NCBI GenBank assembly: GCA_030429605.1
Contig: JAUIEV010000003.1
Coordinates: 1 to 64,000 of the forward strand
DNA: 64,000 bases
Reading direction: 5' to 3'
Source: Chlamydiia bacterium
Lineage (GTDB): Bacteria > Chlamydiota > Chlamydiia > Chlamydiales > Simkaniaceae
Both the position numbers and the translations under genes were made by a program. Position 1 is the first letter of the stretch. Each line of letters opens with the position of its first letter. Below, one piece after another: positions 54,898 to 63,344 of this stretch. The notes beneath the pieces are model-generated. The model worked only from the letters and a program-made list of their open reading frames with translations, had not been told where the DNA came from and ran no database searches.

Positions 54898-54988
54898 TAC
54901 GGCCACCTCCTTGATCCGATACGGCCATTCTAGCCTAAAAACGGCCACTTTTCAAGCTGTTTTGGCCGTATTTTGATAAATACGGCCA
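54898..54988 (-). promoter_or_regulatory. Fic operon promoter with an array of GGCCGTA operators
   Basis: On the minus strand TTGAAA (54955-54950) and TAGAAT (54932-54927) have a 17-base spacer. TGGCCGTATTT-TGAT-AAATACGGCCA (54963-54988) is an 11-base-arm palindrome upstream, and single GGCCGTA-type boxes lie at 54940-54948 (in the spacer), 54920-54928 (over the -10) and 54898-54906 (over the ribosome binding site). The winged helix of the Fic protein is the obvious candidate binder. Confidence 0.7.
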
Positions 54989-55074
54989 CTTTTCGGCCAA
55001 ACGAACCCACTCAAAGGTTCTAAACGCGTCTTCCAACCTTCGGATTTGAGTGGAATATTTCAAGACAAAACGTA

Positions 55075-56127
55075 TTACCTTTTTACCATTTCAAGCTCAT
55101 GTTCAAGTAACCACCTTTTTCGAGCAAGTCCACCGCCGTAACCCCCCAGCTGACCATCTCTATTAATTACCCGATGGCACGGAATGACGATGGCTATTTG
55201 ATTCGCTCCATTTGCGCTTCCTACTGCTCGCACAGCTCCAGTTTTACCGAGCGCTTTTGCTATATCAAAATACGAGCACGTCTTCCCAATAGGGATCTTT
55301 ATCAGTTCTAGCCACACACTTTTTTGAAAAGGGGTACCTATCATCATGATCGGAGTCAGAAATTGTTTTAAATCACCTTTGAAATACTGCTTTAGCTCCC
55401 TTTCAATCGAATCGATGACCTCTGTTCTTCCAGGAATTATTGCTGCCCTGAGTGCTTTTCGAAGTCTTTCGATTTCACGCTCTAACCCGCGCCGGTTGAC
55501 AAACTCTAAAAGGTAGAGCACCTTTTCATCGCTCATGGCCACCATTGGCCCTAAAGGAGTATCTATCCAGTCAGCTTTGATGAGCTTTACTTCTTGTGAT
55601 CTTGCCGGAGGTGTGCCCATGATTTTAGAAAAAGCATCCCGAAATCCACTTCCAGAGTCGTATCCAGAATCGATCTGCGCTTCAATCACAGCTTTTTGCC
55701 CCTTGATTTCCTTTAATGCAATACCTAAACGACGAGCTCTAGCATAGGCAACAAAGGTCATCCCAAATCTCTTTTTGAAAAGCCTTGATGCCTGCACACT
55801 ATTGGTAGATAAGGTACGAAAATCCGCTTCTTTCCATCTTTTTTCTGGCTCTTCTTCAACAGCCTGAACTAATTTGCGAATGACCTCCGGCACTGCATCA
55901 GGATGTGATAGAGGACGACAACGTTTGCAGGGACGAAAGCCAGCTAAGAGAGCCTCTTCTGCTGTTTTGTAAAACTCACAATTCTCAAATTTTGGCTTCC
56001 GTGCCGAGCAGACTGATCTGCAAAACACACCGGTACTGAGTACCCCAACATAAAAAACACCGTCATATTCTGGGTCTTTGGCGATCAAAGCTTTGTAATA
56101 TTCTTTTTTTTGCTCTGTTGAAAACAT
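55075..56127 (-). CDS. ada: Ada: DNA alkylation repair protein and regulator
   Basis: A 350-residue protein with all three Ada parts: an N-terminal Cys4 zinc site (Cys36, Cys40, Cys67, Cys70) that takes methyl groups from phosphotriesters, an AraC-type helix-turn-helix (about 85-185) and the O6-alkylguanine transferase with IPCHRVI (Cys317). Start ATG 56127 follows TGAGGT; a GTG at 56148 is in frame. It repairs O6-methylguanine and, once methylated, activates its own regulon. It is not typical of Chlamydia trachomatis, so it may be acquired. Confidence 0.92.
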   Translation of the reverse strand: MFSTEQKKEYYKALIAKDPEYDGVFYVGVLSTGVFCRSVCSARKPKFENCEFYKTAEEALLAGFRPCKRCRPLSHPDAVPEVIRKLVQAVEEEPEKRWKEADFRTLSTNSVQASRLFKKRFGMTFVAYARARRLGIALKEIKGQKAVIEAQIDSGYDSGSGFRDAFSKIMGTPPARSQEVKLIKADWIDTPLGPMVAMSDEKVLYLLEFVNRRGLEREIERLRKALRAAIIPGRTEVIDSIERELKQYFKGDLKQFLTPIMMIGTPFQKSVWLELIKIPIGKTCSYFDIAKALGKTGAVRAVGSANGANQIAIVIPCHRVINRDGQLGGYGGGLARKRWLLEHELEMVKR

Positions 56128-56477
56128 CTTTTGTACCTCATTGAACACTAGAATATACCGTACCCATAAAAAACAGACCGCCGAAAATTGAACATTGATT
56201 TTTCCTACCTGATCTATTCAGGGAAAATATCAGATACCAATGCACAGGGGTTTGTTAGAAATAAGATTGTTGAAGCCTAAATAAGCACTGCTTAGAAAAA
56301 ATATAGCACCTCCCTTAAGAGGGTTTTGGAAACATGTTTGGCGTCATATCGAATTAATAATGCAACGAGAAATGTTAATATGGGTTGATATCATTCTGTA
56401 AATCATCAACCCATTTTACATGACAAATCCACTGCTTGAAATAGATGTACAGTGGTAATTAGAGTAGCTACAGGTGC
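56128..56477. other. Gene-free stretch with a ten-base hairpin
   Basis: I see no coding frame. ATGGGTTGAT (56380-56389) and ATCAACCCAT (56405-56414) form a perfect ten-base stem with a 15-base loop, followed by TTT. It may end transcription from either side or be a regulatory site. Confidence 0.5.
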
Positions 56478-56834
56478 CTAGTTAATGAAAAAACCCAATA
56501 CTACGTCGTCATCTGTAGAATAGCGTATCAACCATTCTTTATCATCAGCAGTAGAAAGCTTCCAAAGTGATTGGCTGATTCCATCACGTGTAATTGTTCC
56601 GAAATATTCAAGATCAAATTGAGTAAGGTTCAAAGATGAGTGAATTTGGTCAATCATCTCCGGCGAAATTGCTCTTTTAAATTCAGGCGAACCGTTTTCA
56701 GCAAAAGCTGTGCTATCATTCTTCTCAATTGCAGTGAGCATTGAAGTAATTTTCTCTTTAATAAGATCTTGGTTCTCATTTGCCATTAAACATGAAGCAA
56801 ACAGAAGTGGTGCCATTATTTTTTTTAAAAACAT
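56478..56834 (-). CDS. Small exported protein
   Basis: A 118-residue protein with a signal peptide (FLKKIMAPLLFASCLMA) and a globular domain of about 95 residues (ITSMLTAIEKNDSTAFAENG..., LWKLSTADDKEWLIRYS) that looks like a small NTF2/cystatin-like fold of the DUF3887 kind. I set the start at 56834, with GGGGA eight bases upstream; an earlier ATG at 56849 is in frame. Periplasmic or secreted; function unknown. Confidence 0.6.
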   Translation of the reverse strand: MFLKKIMAPLLFASCLMANENQDLIKEKITSMLTAIEKNDSTAFAENGSPEFKRAISPEMIDQIHSSLNLTQFDLEYFGTITRDGISQSLWKLSTADDKEWLIRYSTDDDVVLGFFIN

Positions 56835-57038
56835 AGTAATAGTCCCCATTTTTTTTGAATTATTGTAATTAATGTTATCGAAAAACTCAAGAGCACTTCC
56901 AAGGAAAGCATGGGTTGTTTTGGATCGAGATCACCTCACCATATTATTTTACTACGAGCAAATCGATGCTTAATATTCACCTCCTTTGCTTCAAACGACT
57001 CTTTTGATGAATGTGAATTGAGAACTCAGAGCCCCCTC
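56835..57038. other. Short gene-free spacer
   Basis: About 200 bases between two exported-protein genes on the same strand. I see no convincing promoter, repeat or RNA. Confidence 0.5.
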
Positions 57039-57530
57039 TTAGAAGCCCATATCTAATGTGAATAGCATAAGCCCTGTTCCAATTTGATTGAATGGATCAC
57101 TTGGACTGTCTAATAATATGAACAAACTACCGAAATTACAGTTAAGCTGAACAAACTTTCTGCCCAAGTCAAACTCTTTTCCTAGAATAAAGTCCAGACG
57201 TGGAAGGAGTGGAGGAGAGACATCTGCAAGAAAAAAAGTAGCTCCTCCACCGATTCCCACGTAGCCTGCATCCACTGCATTAGATCTATACTTTAAAGAG
57301 GAAAACTCGAGATCTGTAGCGAATCCATTTGATGATACGCGAACATCATATCCAACATTTGATGAGAGAATTCGTTGACGATATGCATACCCAATTTGAG
57401 GAATTAAACCCCCTCGAAGAAAAAAATACTGTTTTGATGTCTTTTCCATTTCAGAATCAATCTGAGCTTCTTGAGCAGAAAGAAAATAAGTGGGAAATAA
57501 GCAGAGAACTAAGAGTAATTTTATTTTCAT
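57039..57530 (-). CDS. Exported beta-rich protein, possible outer-membrane barrel
   Basis: A 163-residue protein with a signal peptide (KIKLLLVLCLFPTYFLSAQ) and alternating beta-strand-like segments with Gly-rich turns (GYVGIGGGATFF, IGTGLMLFTLDMGF). It ends in Phe, as outer-membrane barrels do. Function unknown. Confidence 0.65.
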   Translation of the reverse strand: MKIKLLLVLCLFPTYFLSAQEAQIDSEMEKTSKQYFFLRGGLIPQIGYAYRQRILSSNVGYDVRVSSNGFATDLEFSSLKYRSNAVDAGYVGIGGGATFFLADVSPPLLPRLDFILGKEFDLGRKFVQLNCNFGSLFILLDSPSDPFNQIGTGLMLFTLDMGF

Positions 57531-57606
57531 AATTCACCTCAAACTTAATTATGAGGAGATAGAATACCAAATAAATCGATTAAAGTCTAATCCAGGCACT
57601 TGCACG

Positions 57607-58125
57607 CTACGTTTGTGCATTATCAATGTTTGTATACTTTTTGAGAATGTTTGCTATGTTGTCTTTTTCGTTTTCTGTGAATTCGAAGAAATACTCAATC
57701 TGCCATGCCTGCGTATGTTTTGCTTGTTTACTTGTAGGGGTATCCCACGCAGGATAGACTCTAATAGCTCTTTTACCTTCGGATTCTTTTCCCTGCAGGA
57801 TACCTTTTTTATACAAAATGTCTTTTGGAAACACGAATTGACCTCTATGGCTAGCTGCATGAACTGCAACCACAAAAAAATCGATATCATCTTCGACATC
57901 ATATGGTTCTATAACACCACTTTCAGCTCTTTTCCAAAACACAACAAATTGCCCACCTTTTTTCGGCGTGGTCTTTGCAATGCGAAAGACTATTTTGCGC
58001 TCTCCTAACATAAAACGACAAGCTGTATACTCTTGACTTTCTGCTTCAGCTTGAAAAGCATGCATATGCAACCCAGCTGACCGATACGTCGTATTGAGAG
58101 TTTCCTTTAGCTCTTCCACAGGCAT
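57607..58125 (-). CDS. MepB-family protein
   Basis: A 172-residue protein matching the MepB pattern: CRFMLGERKIVFRIAKTTPKKGGQFVVFWKR, DIDFFVVAV, GQFVFPKDIL and KRAIRVYPAWD. MepB was named from the S. aureus mepRAB operon; its own biochemical role is not settled. No MepA or MepR is nearby. Confidence 0.8.
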   Translation of the reverse strand: MPVEELKETLNTTYRSAGLHMHAFQAEAESQEYTACRFMLGERKIVFRIAKTTPKKGGQFVVFWKRAESGVIEPYDVEDDIDFFVVAVHAASHRGQFVFPKDILYKKGILQGKESEGKRAIRVYPAWDTPTSKQAKHTQAWQIEYFFEFTENEKDNIANILKKYTNIDNAQT

Positions 58126-58714
58126 CCTTGAACAATTGGTCTGTCATCATTTTTAACACATGAGCCTATTAATACATGCTTAACTCTTCAAAATGATGCT
58201 TTTCTAGCTAAACAAACTCCCATTTCTTTTGCAATAATTTGGAAACAATTCCTTCTGAACGGTTGGGCCCATTTTTTTACCCTTGATGCAAGGAAATTTA
58301 TCCAACAGGCTTTGAATAGGCGTTTTCTAGATTTCAGAAAAACCGCATGGCGACTCCAAGGCACAAAGTCTTCACTCATGGGAAAAAAATTGGCATTTTG
58401 TTTGGCATTCAATCTTAAGTTCGTTCACAAGCCTCATAGATCAATTCCGATACAACAATATTCAGACCTTCAGACGACTTTAGCTCTAAGACTTGAACTA
58501 CAGCACCTCTGTCTACTATAGACTAATGAGTAGGGAGAGAAAGCCTCGGCACTACATGTTAATATATTCACTCAACATCTAATAAAAAATAGTTGATTTG
58601 AATAAAAAAAAGGAAGGTGTATTCCTTCAAAGTCTCTTCTCCATTACGAGTACATGGCGACCTGCTTTGTGATCAATTCAATCGAATCTACAGCCTCAGG
58701 ATAACTCATCAAAC
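58126..58714. other. Gene-poor region, possible remnant
   Basis: No start-to-stop gene is convincing. On the plus strand a frame without a start codon stays open from about 58155 to 58519 and includes SFAIIWKQFLLNGWAHFF and FIQQALNRRFLDFRKTAWRL, which looks protein-like and may be a decayed gene. The rest shows nothing I can support. Confidence 0.35.
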
Positions 58715-59089
58715 TTACCAGTCACAATATCCTAATTCATACAATTCTTCTCCCAATACTTGATGAACCAAAGTTTTATTTTTTTCATTGAACTGAGTTT
58801 TCCAACCATTTATTTGACCTTTTCTAAAAGTTCCCCCTCCTCCGAATAAATTATCAGCCACATAGCCCAAAATTTCTTGAGAAACTGGTACTTCTAGGTA
58901 TTCAGCGATATTTTTCAATGTTCGAATTTGACGCTCTCTTGACCCACCTCCTTTTTCTCCAACTAAATCTTCAAACCTAATAGTCAGAACTCCAGGAGTA
59001 TTCATCCAAAGAATTGCACGCCTTGCAAAGCTTTTTGATATGTATAAAAAGAAACAGAAATAATTATATTTTTTATTGTATTTACTCAA
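58715..59089 (-). pseudogene. Sulfotransferase remnant, C-terminal part only
   Basis: The frame encodes LTIRFEDLVGEKGGGSRERQ and GTFRKGQINGWKTQF, the EDL and RKG-x-x-GxWK motifs of the C-terminal half of sulfotransferases. The N-terminal PAPS loop is absent from the upstream 165 bases. About 120 residues remain, so it is probably a broken gene. Confidence 0.65.
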
Positions 59090-59255
59090 TGGCTTGAAAT
59101 GAAATCAGAGCCTTGAGAAAATAGTTTATAAGAAATGAGTGTCAAATAGGGAGCGTCTGAGCACTCCCATATTAAGAATATATATTTTTGAAAAAAGACG
59201 TAAATACTGGAGGTACATTTCCGAGGATAATATTACTTATTAAAGACCATTGGAA

Positions 59256-60068
59256 TCACCATCCTTCACTCCATTTTTTTTCATGAGCATATTTTTTTAG
59301 AATATTCCGAAGAGTTAAAAATTCTTCGCTTTTTTCTACCCAAATCATTGTCCCCATTCCAATATCGATGAAAATTTCCTCATAATTTTCAGGGGGTGAA
59401 ACACGAGAATAAGCATAAACATCATCTTTTTCACCTTTAGCTCGACACCGAGCATCGTGAGCAACAATAATAGGAACTTTATTAAAAAGTAATTGAACAA
59501 AATCTCCGCGGATATAAATACCGGCATCTACAAAAGCTACATCAACTTCATTTTCATTTACAAGATCAGTTATAAAACCATCCAATTCACTCATGTAAGA
59601 ATTATTAATTAAAGCGTAGTTTTTATGCTGTGTGCATTGATAGGCAGCAGCTTTATACACTTCATTAGATCCAAAAAATGAATGTTTCGACCAAGATGTA
59701 TCTCCAGAATAATCAGAAAAATACGCGATAGGTTGCCAGTTTGTATACCCATCATATAAACGTATGCATTCTTTTATCCAATCTGGACCTCCTCCAGGTG
59801 TTACAAACTCGACAGAAATAACTTTTTCGCAACAATCGAGAAAATATTTTGTCGATAATCCTAATCCAAATTCAAGAAAATTACGTACAGGATAATTTTC
59901 AAAAATCTTACTGAAATGTGGAATGTGGTCTGTATAACCTGTTCGATGCGCTACTTCTTTGAAAAAACTCATTGTTAATTCGTCCGAAGATGTAATTTTT
60001 TTTTGATCCCCAACCATTTTCCCAGACAGGGCAATTAAATAAATTAAAAAAATTAATATTTTATTCAT
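59256..60068 (-). CDS. Exported protein with methyltransferase-like fold
   Basis: A 270-residue protein. A signal peptide (KILIFLIYLIALSGKMVG) precedes FLEFGLGLSTKYFLDCCEKVISVEF, a SAM-type motif I, and VDVAFVDAGIYIRGDFVQLLFNKVPIIVAHDAR near the C-terminal half. ATG 60068 follows AAAGG and overlaps the GT25 stop by eight bases, so the two are coupled. The acceptor is unknown. Confidence 0.7.
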   Translation of the reverse strand: MNKILIFLIYLIALSGKMVGDQKKITSSDELTMSFFKEVAHRTGYTDHIPHFSKIFENYPVRNFLEFGLGLSTKYFLDCCEKVISVEFVTPGGGPDWIKECIRLYDGYTNWQPIAYFSDYSGDTSWSKHSFFGSNEVYKAAAYQCTQHKNYALINNSYMSELDGFITDLVNENEVDVAFVDAGIYIRGDFVQLLFNKVPIIVAHDARCRAKGEKDDVYAYSRVSPPENYEEIFIDIGMGTMIWVEKSEEFLTLRNILKKYAHEKKWSEGW

Positions 60069-60990
60069 TGTCTTTACCTTTAAAATTATGTAATCCATTA
60101 TCTGAAATAGCGTCTGTTTTGTTTGAAACAATATCCTTCAAAACTGTGTACAATCTAATATATTCTGGAGCATGAAAATCCATATCATACGGATGAAAAA
60201 CATTATACTTTTTATAAAATTTTAACAGCTTCTTTATTCCACTTCGCCTGATGATCATTGAAGTTGCTCCAAAGCGAGCGCCTATTCTTCTTAAATTGCG
60301 AGAAACCTTCTCGCGGTTCTCGACTCTTTTTAGATTTTTGACCTTATAGTTCGGGCGACGAGCATATCCGTATGCTGGAATGTGCTCTCCTTTTGCGCTT
60401 CGAATATCTTTATCGGTAAAAAGGATATCCCATTTGTTTTTCCCTACTGCTTGATCAAGCTCATCTATCAAATCAGAGATAACTGACGGATCAGAGATGA
60501 CTTCAATATCATCTTCCATAACCCAAATCGTTTCGTAACCAGAATTATATGCATTCATAAGAACAGAAAGATGGCTTAAGACAATTCCTATAGTTCCACG
60601 AGCCATACAGTGTGTAAAATACGTTCGACCAGGAATAGCTATGAGTTCATGTTGAGGCTTGAAGTTACCATCTAGAAGATAGCTCGTCGCCATAAAACCA
60701 CTATCCATACCAGGCCGATATTTAACACCAATATCATTAATTTGCTCTAAAGTAAGGTTCCAGCCATACACAGCAGAAAAACGGTAGGGATCAATGCCAT
60801 AAGGGCGTAATTGATCGATACACATTTGATATTTTTCTGGTCTTTCGTCTAGGTTAATAAGATAGATAAAATCAATATTTCTAATAGTTTGACATTCTGC
60901 ATCATTTTCAATTTTTTTTAGATGGTTTAAAACACCTGCTTCACAAAAAAAAGAAAAAGCAATGACCATGCAAGCAATTCTTTTTATCAT
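60061..60990 (-). CDS. GT25-family glycosyltransferase with signal peptide
   Basis: A 309-residue protein. FIYLINLDERPEKYQ and SHLSVLMNAYNSGYETIWVMEDDIEVI are the start and the EDD motif of family GT25, which holds LPS galactosyltransferases and collagen galactosyltransferases. Residues 1-19 (IKRIACMVIAFSFFCEAG) look like a signal peptide. ATG 60990 is the start that gives this leader; the in-frame extension to 61101 has no leader character. Paralogous to the gene at the right edge. Confidence 0.78.
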   Translation of the reverse strand: MIKRIACMVIAFSFFCEAGVLNHLKKIENDAECQTIRNIDFIYLINLDERPEKYQMCIDQLRPYGIDPYRFSAVYGWNLTLEQINDIGVKYRPGMDSGFMATSYLLDGNFKPQHELIAIPGRTYFTHCMARGTIGIVLSHLSVLMNAYNSGYETIWVMEDDIEVISDPSVISDLIDELDQAVGKNKWDILFTDKDIRSAKGEHIPAYGYARRPNYKVKNLKRVENREKVSRNLRRIGARFGATSMIIRRSGIKKLLKFYKKYNVFHPYDMDFHAPEYIRLYTVLKDIVSNKTDAISDNGLHNFKGKDNE

Positions 60991-61307
60991 ACTTTGTTTC
61001 CATGTAGATATATAGATTTTGAGCACAATGCCAACAAAACAAAATATTTTCAATTGGTTTCGTCCTCGAGTCTCGTTATCTTTTCCACATAACCTTTTCA
61101 TGAGTAAAGACTTTCAGATCAACAACCCCATCCCTTTATGAGGGCGCTAAATAAAAATCTGAATCTCTGACCATATATGTTTTTATGTCGGAGAATTTGA
61201 CACACTATTTAATGCCGAAATTGGCAGAGGTTAAAAGAAAACTCGTTGAGAAAGGAAGCTCGAAGCTACCTTTGGATATAAGGAAAGGCAGCCAGAAATT
61301 GAACCCT
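60991..61307. other. Spacer without a clear gene
   Basis: About 317 bases between two genes of the exported-transferase cluster. A short CCCT...AGGG hairpin is near 61132-61146. I find no convincing promoter or reading frame. Confidence 0.4.
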
Positions 61308-62081
61308 CTACTTAAATACACCATTTAGATTTTCAAAGGAACAATTTGAGATCGTCTTAGAACTTGGGCGAAAACTCTCTGATTCAAAAAGAAAGAATCT
61401 CCCTTTTGCTACATCCTGTTTAGAGTGCTTATATCTGGGCAATTCACCCAAATAAGTCCCCCCTAATTCAAAACATAAATTCTCTACATATGTATCTAAT
61501 TCTGAGCGTATATCTGTTGACGTTTCGATAATGAGGTAATTACCTAGTTTTAAAAGCAAATCGATATATTTTTTAGCTTCATCCAAATGGTTTTTATATA
61601 AATCATGTTTCTGATTTGCCATTTGGTGAACTACAAGAAAAGCCAAAACAAGATCAAAATGATCATTATTTTCAAGATTATCAAGAGAACTTAAAGTTAA
61701 TTTGGAGTTCAATAGCGTGACATTTAAATCATTATTTAATTTGCATAATTCTAGAAGCTTGTTCGGTTTATCTTTATATACTCCACCTTCTATCATATGA
61801 CAATATGCCGGAAATTGACGAGCAATTCGAAAGGAGAAATATCCCTCACAAGCACCCAAATCTAAAACTGAGAATGAATTATCAAACGACTCTAAAACAG
61901 GTTTTATTAATTCAAATCTTTGTTCACAAATATTATGACCAATGCTAAAAATTTCTTCACCTATGCATATATCTTGATAATGTTTGGGGTATGTCTCAAA
62001 AAAATTGGAAATTTTATTATCGTTTGCAACAAGGTACAATCCGTAAATAAGTGAGACAAAAGTTACGATACTTACTCTCAT
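61308..62081 (-). CDS. Methyltransferase with N-terminal signal peptide
   Basis: A 257-residue protein. RVSIVTFVSLIYGLYLVA is a signal peptide, then FSVLDLGACEGYFSFRIARQ is motif I of a class I methyltransferase, with MIEGG and FDLVLAFLVVHQMANQ at later motif positions. GGATG is upstream of the chosen ATG 62081; an in-frame GTG lies at 62087. Part of the exported-transferase cluster. Confidence 0.72.
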   Translation of the reverse strand: MRVSIVTFVSLIYGLYLVANDNKISNFFETYPKHYQDICIGEEIFSIGHNICEQRFELIKPVLESFDNSFSVLDLGACEGYFSFRIARQFPAYCHMIEGGVYKDKPNKLLELCKLNNDLNVTLLNSKLTLSSLDNLENNDHFDLVLAFLVVHQMANQKHDLYKNHLDEAKKYIDLLLKLGNYLIIETSTDIRSELDTYVENLCFELGGTYLGELPRYKHSKQDVAKGRFFLFESESFRPSSKTISNCSFENLNGVFK

Positions 62082-62259
62082 GAACACATCCGTTTGAAAA
62101 AACTAATCCTAGCATTTAGAGTGGTCAATATCAATATTTTTATTTAGAGTGCTCCTAGAACAATTTTCCTATTTGAATTGCGTCTAATGACAGGCCTAAA
62201 AGCATCTCAAAATCCTCTCTTTAGCTTTTTTACTCTGTTATCACCACTTTAAAAAATTT

Positions 62260-63030
62260 TTAATAAATTTGATATCTTGTTAGGTACTTATGAAATAACC
62301 TGGGATATTCACTAATTAAATAATTCTGAACCTCCAGTAAATGTTCTTGAGGAGTACCTGCTGAATGCTCTTTTATTTCTCGAATTTCAAATAAATCGCT
62401 TGCCATTAGTTCATTAATTTGATCATTTTTAAATCCAAAAATTGGCGCTAACTGGCATAGTGTTTTTCTGGGATTTCCCACCTTATCTTCATAATAGTAT
62501 AAAAACTTGCGATCCTCTGGCCATTTGTCGTAAAAATTAAGTATTGACATATAGTAATCAAGCAGAAATTTTGGAGCTACTTTTCGCATTGGGCCTCGTA
62601 AGCAATTTGTACCAATATTAAATTCGCACGACTTCTCAAAATATCTAAATATGTGATGATTAAAATTTCGTAGAATAACTACTAAAAAGTCTCGTTCTTT
62701 TTCATATCTAAAAAAAATTGACCTAGAATGATTTCCAAAAAATTGATCATTAAATTTATGAATCCTATAGAGTCTATTTGTATCTCTAAGGTCGCCATCA
62801 ATAAAACGTTTTGATACTTTGCTGGGTGTTTGCCAGTACTCTTTCGTTAGAAACTGAATGTTTTTCATTAACCAATGGCTTCCGCTCCTTGGATAAGATA
62901 GTACGAAAATATTTTGTTCTGGGGGCATTACGTGTTCTCGAATATTCTGATCCTCTGGCATGTCCAAGGGTAAACTCGAATATGTATTACTAGTGTAAAA
63001 AGAACACAAAAGCGTAAGGAAAAAGAGCAC
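62260..63030 (-). CDS. Sulfotransferase-family protein with signal peptide
   Basis: A 256-residue protein. LSYPRSGSHWLMKNIQ is the 5'-PSB loop; VVILRNFNHHIFRYFEKS occupies the 3'-PB region (the usual RxPxD is altered to RNFNH), and YYYEDKVGNPRKTL is the EDL region. The N-terminus (LFFLTLLCSFYTSNTYS) is a signal peptide. GTG 63030 follows GAGG by seven bases. It diverges in sequence from the pair near lepB. Confidence 0.75.
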   Translation of the reverse strand: MLFFLTLLCSFYTSNTYSSLPLDMPEDQNIREHVMPPEQNIFVLSYPRSGSHWLMKNIQFLTKEYWQTPSKVSKRFIDGDLRDTNRLYRIHKFNDQFFGNHSRSIFFRYEKERDFLVVILRNFNHHIFRYFEKSCEFNIGTNCLRGPMRKVAPKFLLDYYMSILNFYDKWPEDRKFLYYYEDKVGNPRKTLCQLAPIFGFKNDQINELMASDLFEIREIKEHSAGTPQEHLLEVQNYLISEYPRLFHKYLTRYQIY

Positions 63031-63344
63031 TGTGCGACCTCAAAGTTAAGTCTTTTACATGCAAGTTACATTTAATGTATGTTAAATTCAAATTTTTAGA
63101 ATGACGATCTGTTTTTCAGAGAGATATTGTTATATCTTTTCTCTCGAACTCTGTAATTGTATCAATAGACTAGTATAAATCATTTATGCGTCTTTTTCAT
63201 ATTTCTATACCCTCTATTGTATTCTTTTGGTTTCAAGTATTTCTTCTGTACTTTAAATGAGAATATGCTCTAATTTTGTCCACTATGGGCAATAAGTAAG
63301 CAAAAATTTCATTTGATATAAACCAGTGTATTCTAGAGTGAATA
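63031..63344. other. Divergent spacer, AT-rich
   Basis: About 314 bases between the divergent sulfotransferase and GT25 genes. It is very AT-rich and should hold both promoters, but I cannot pick a convincing -35/-10 pair. Confidence 0.4.

Noticed and set aside
58188-58412. 74-codon minus-strand frame in the gene-poor gap
   Set aside because: No Shine-Dalgarno and no domain; the plus-strand frame in the same place looks more protein-like but has no start codon.
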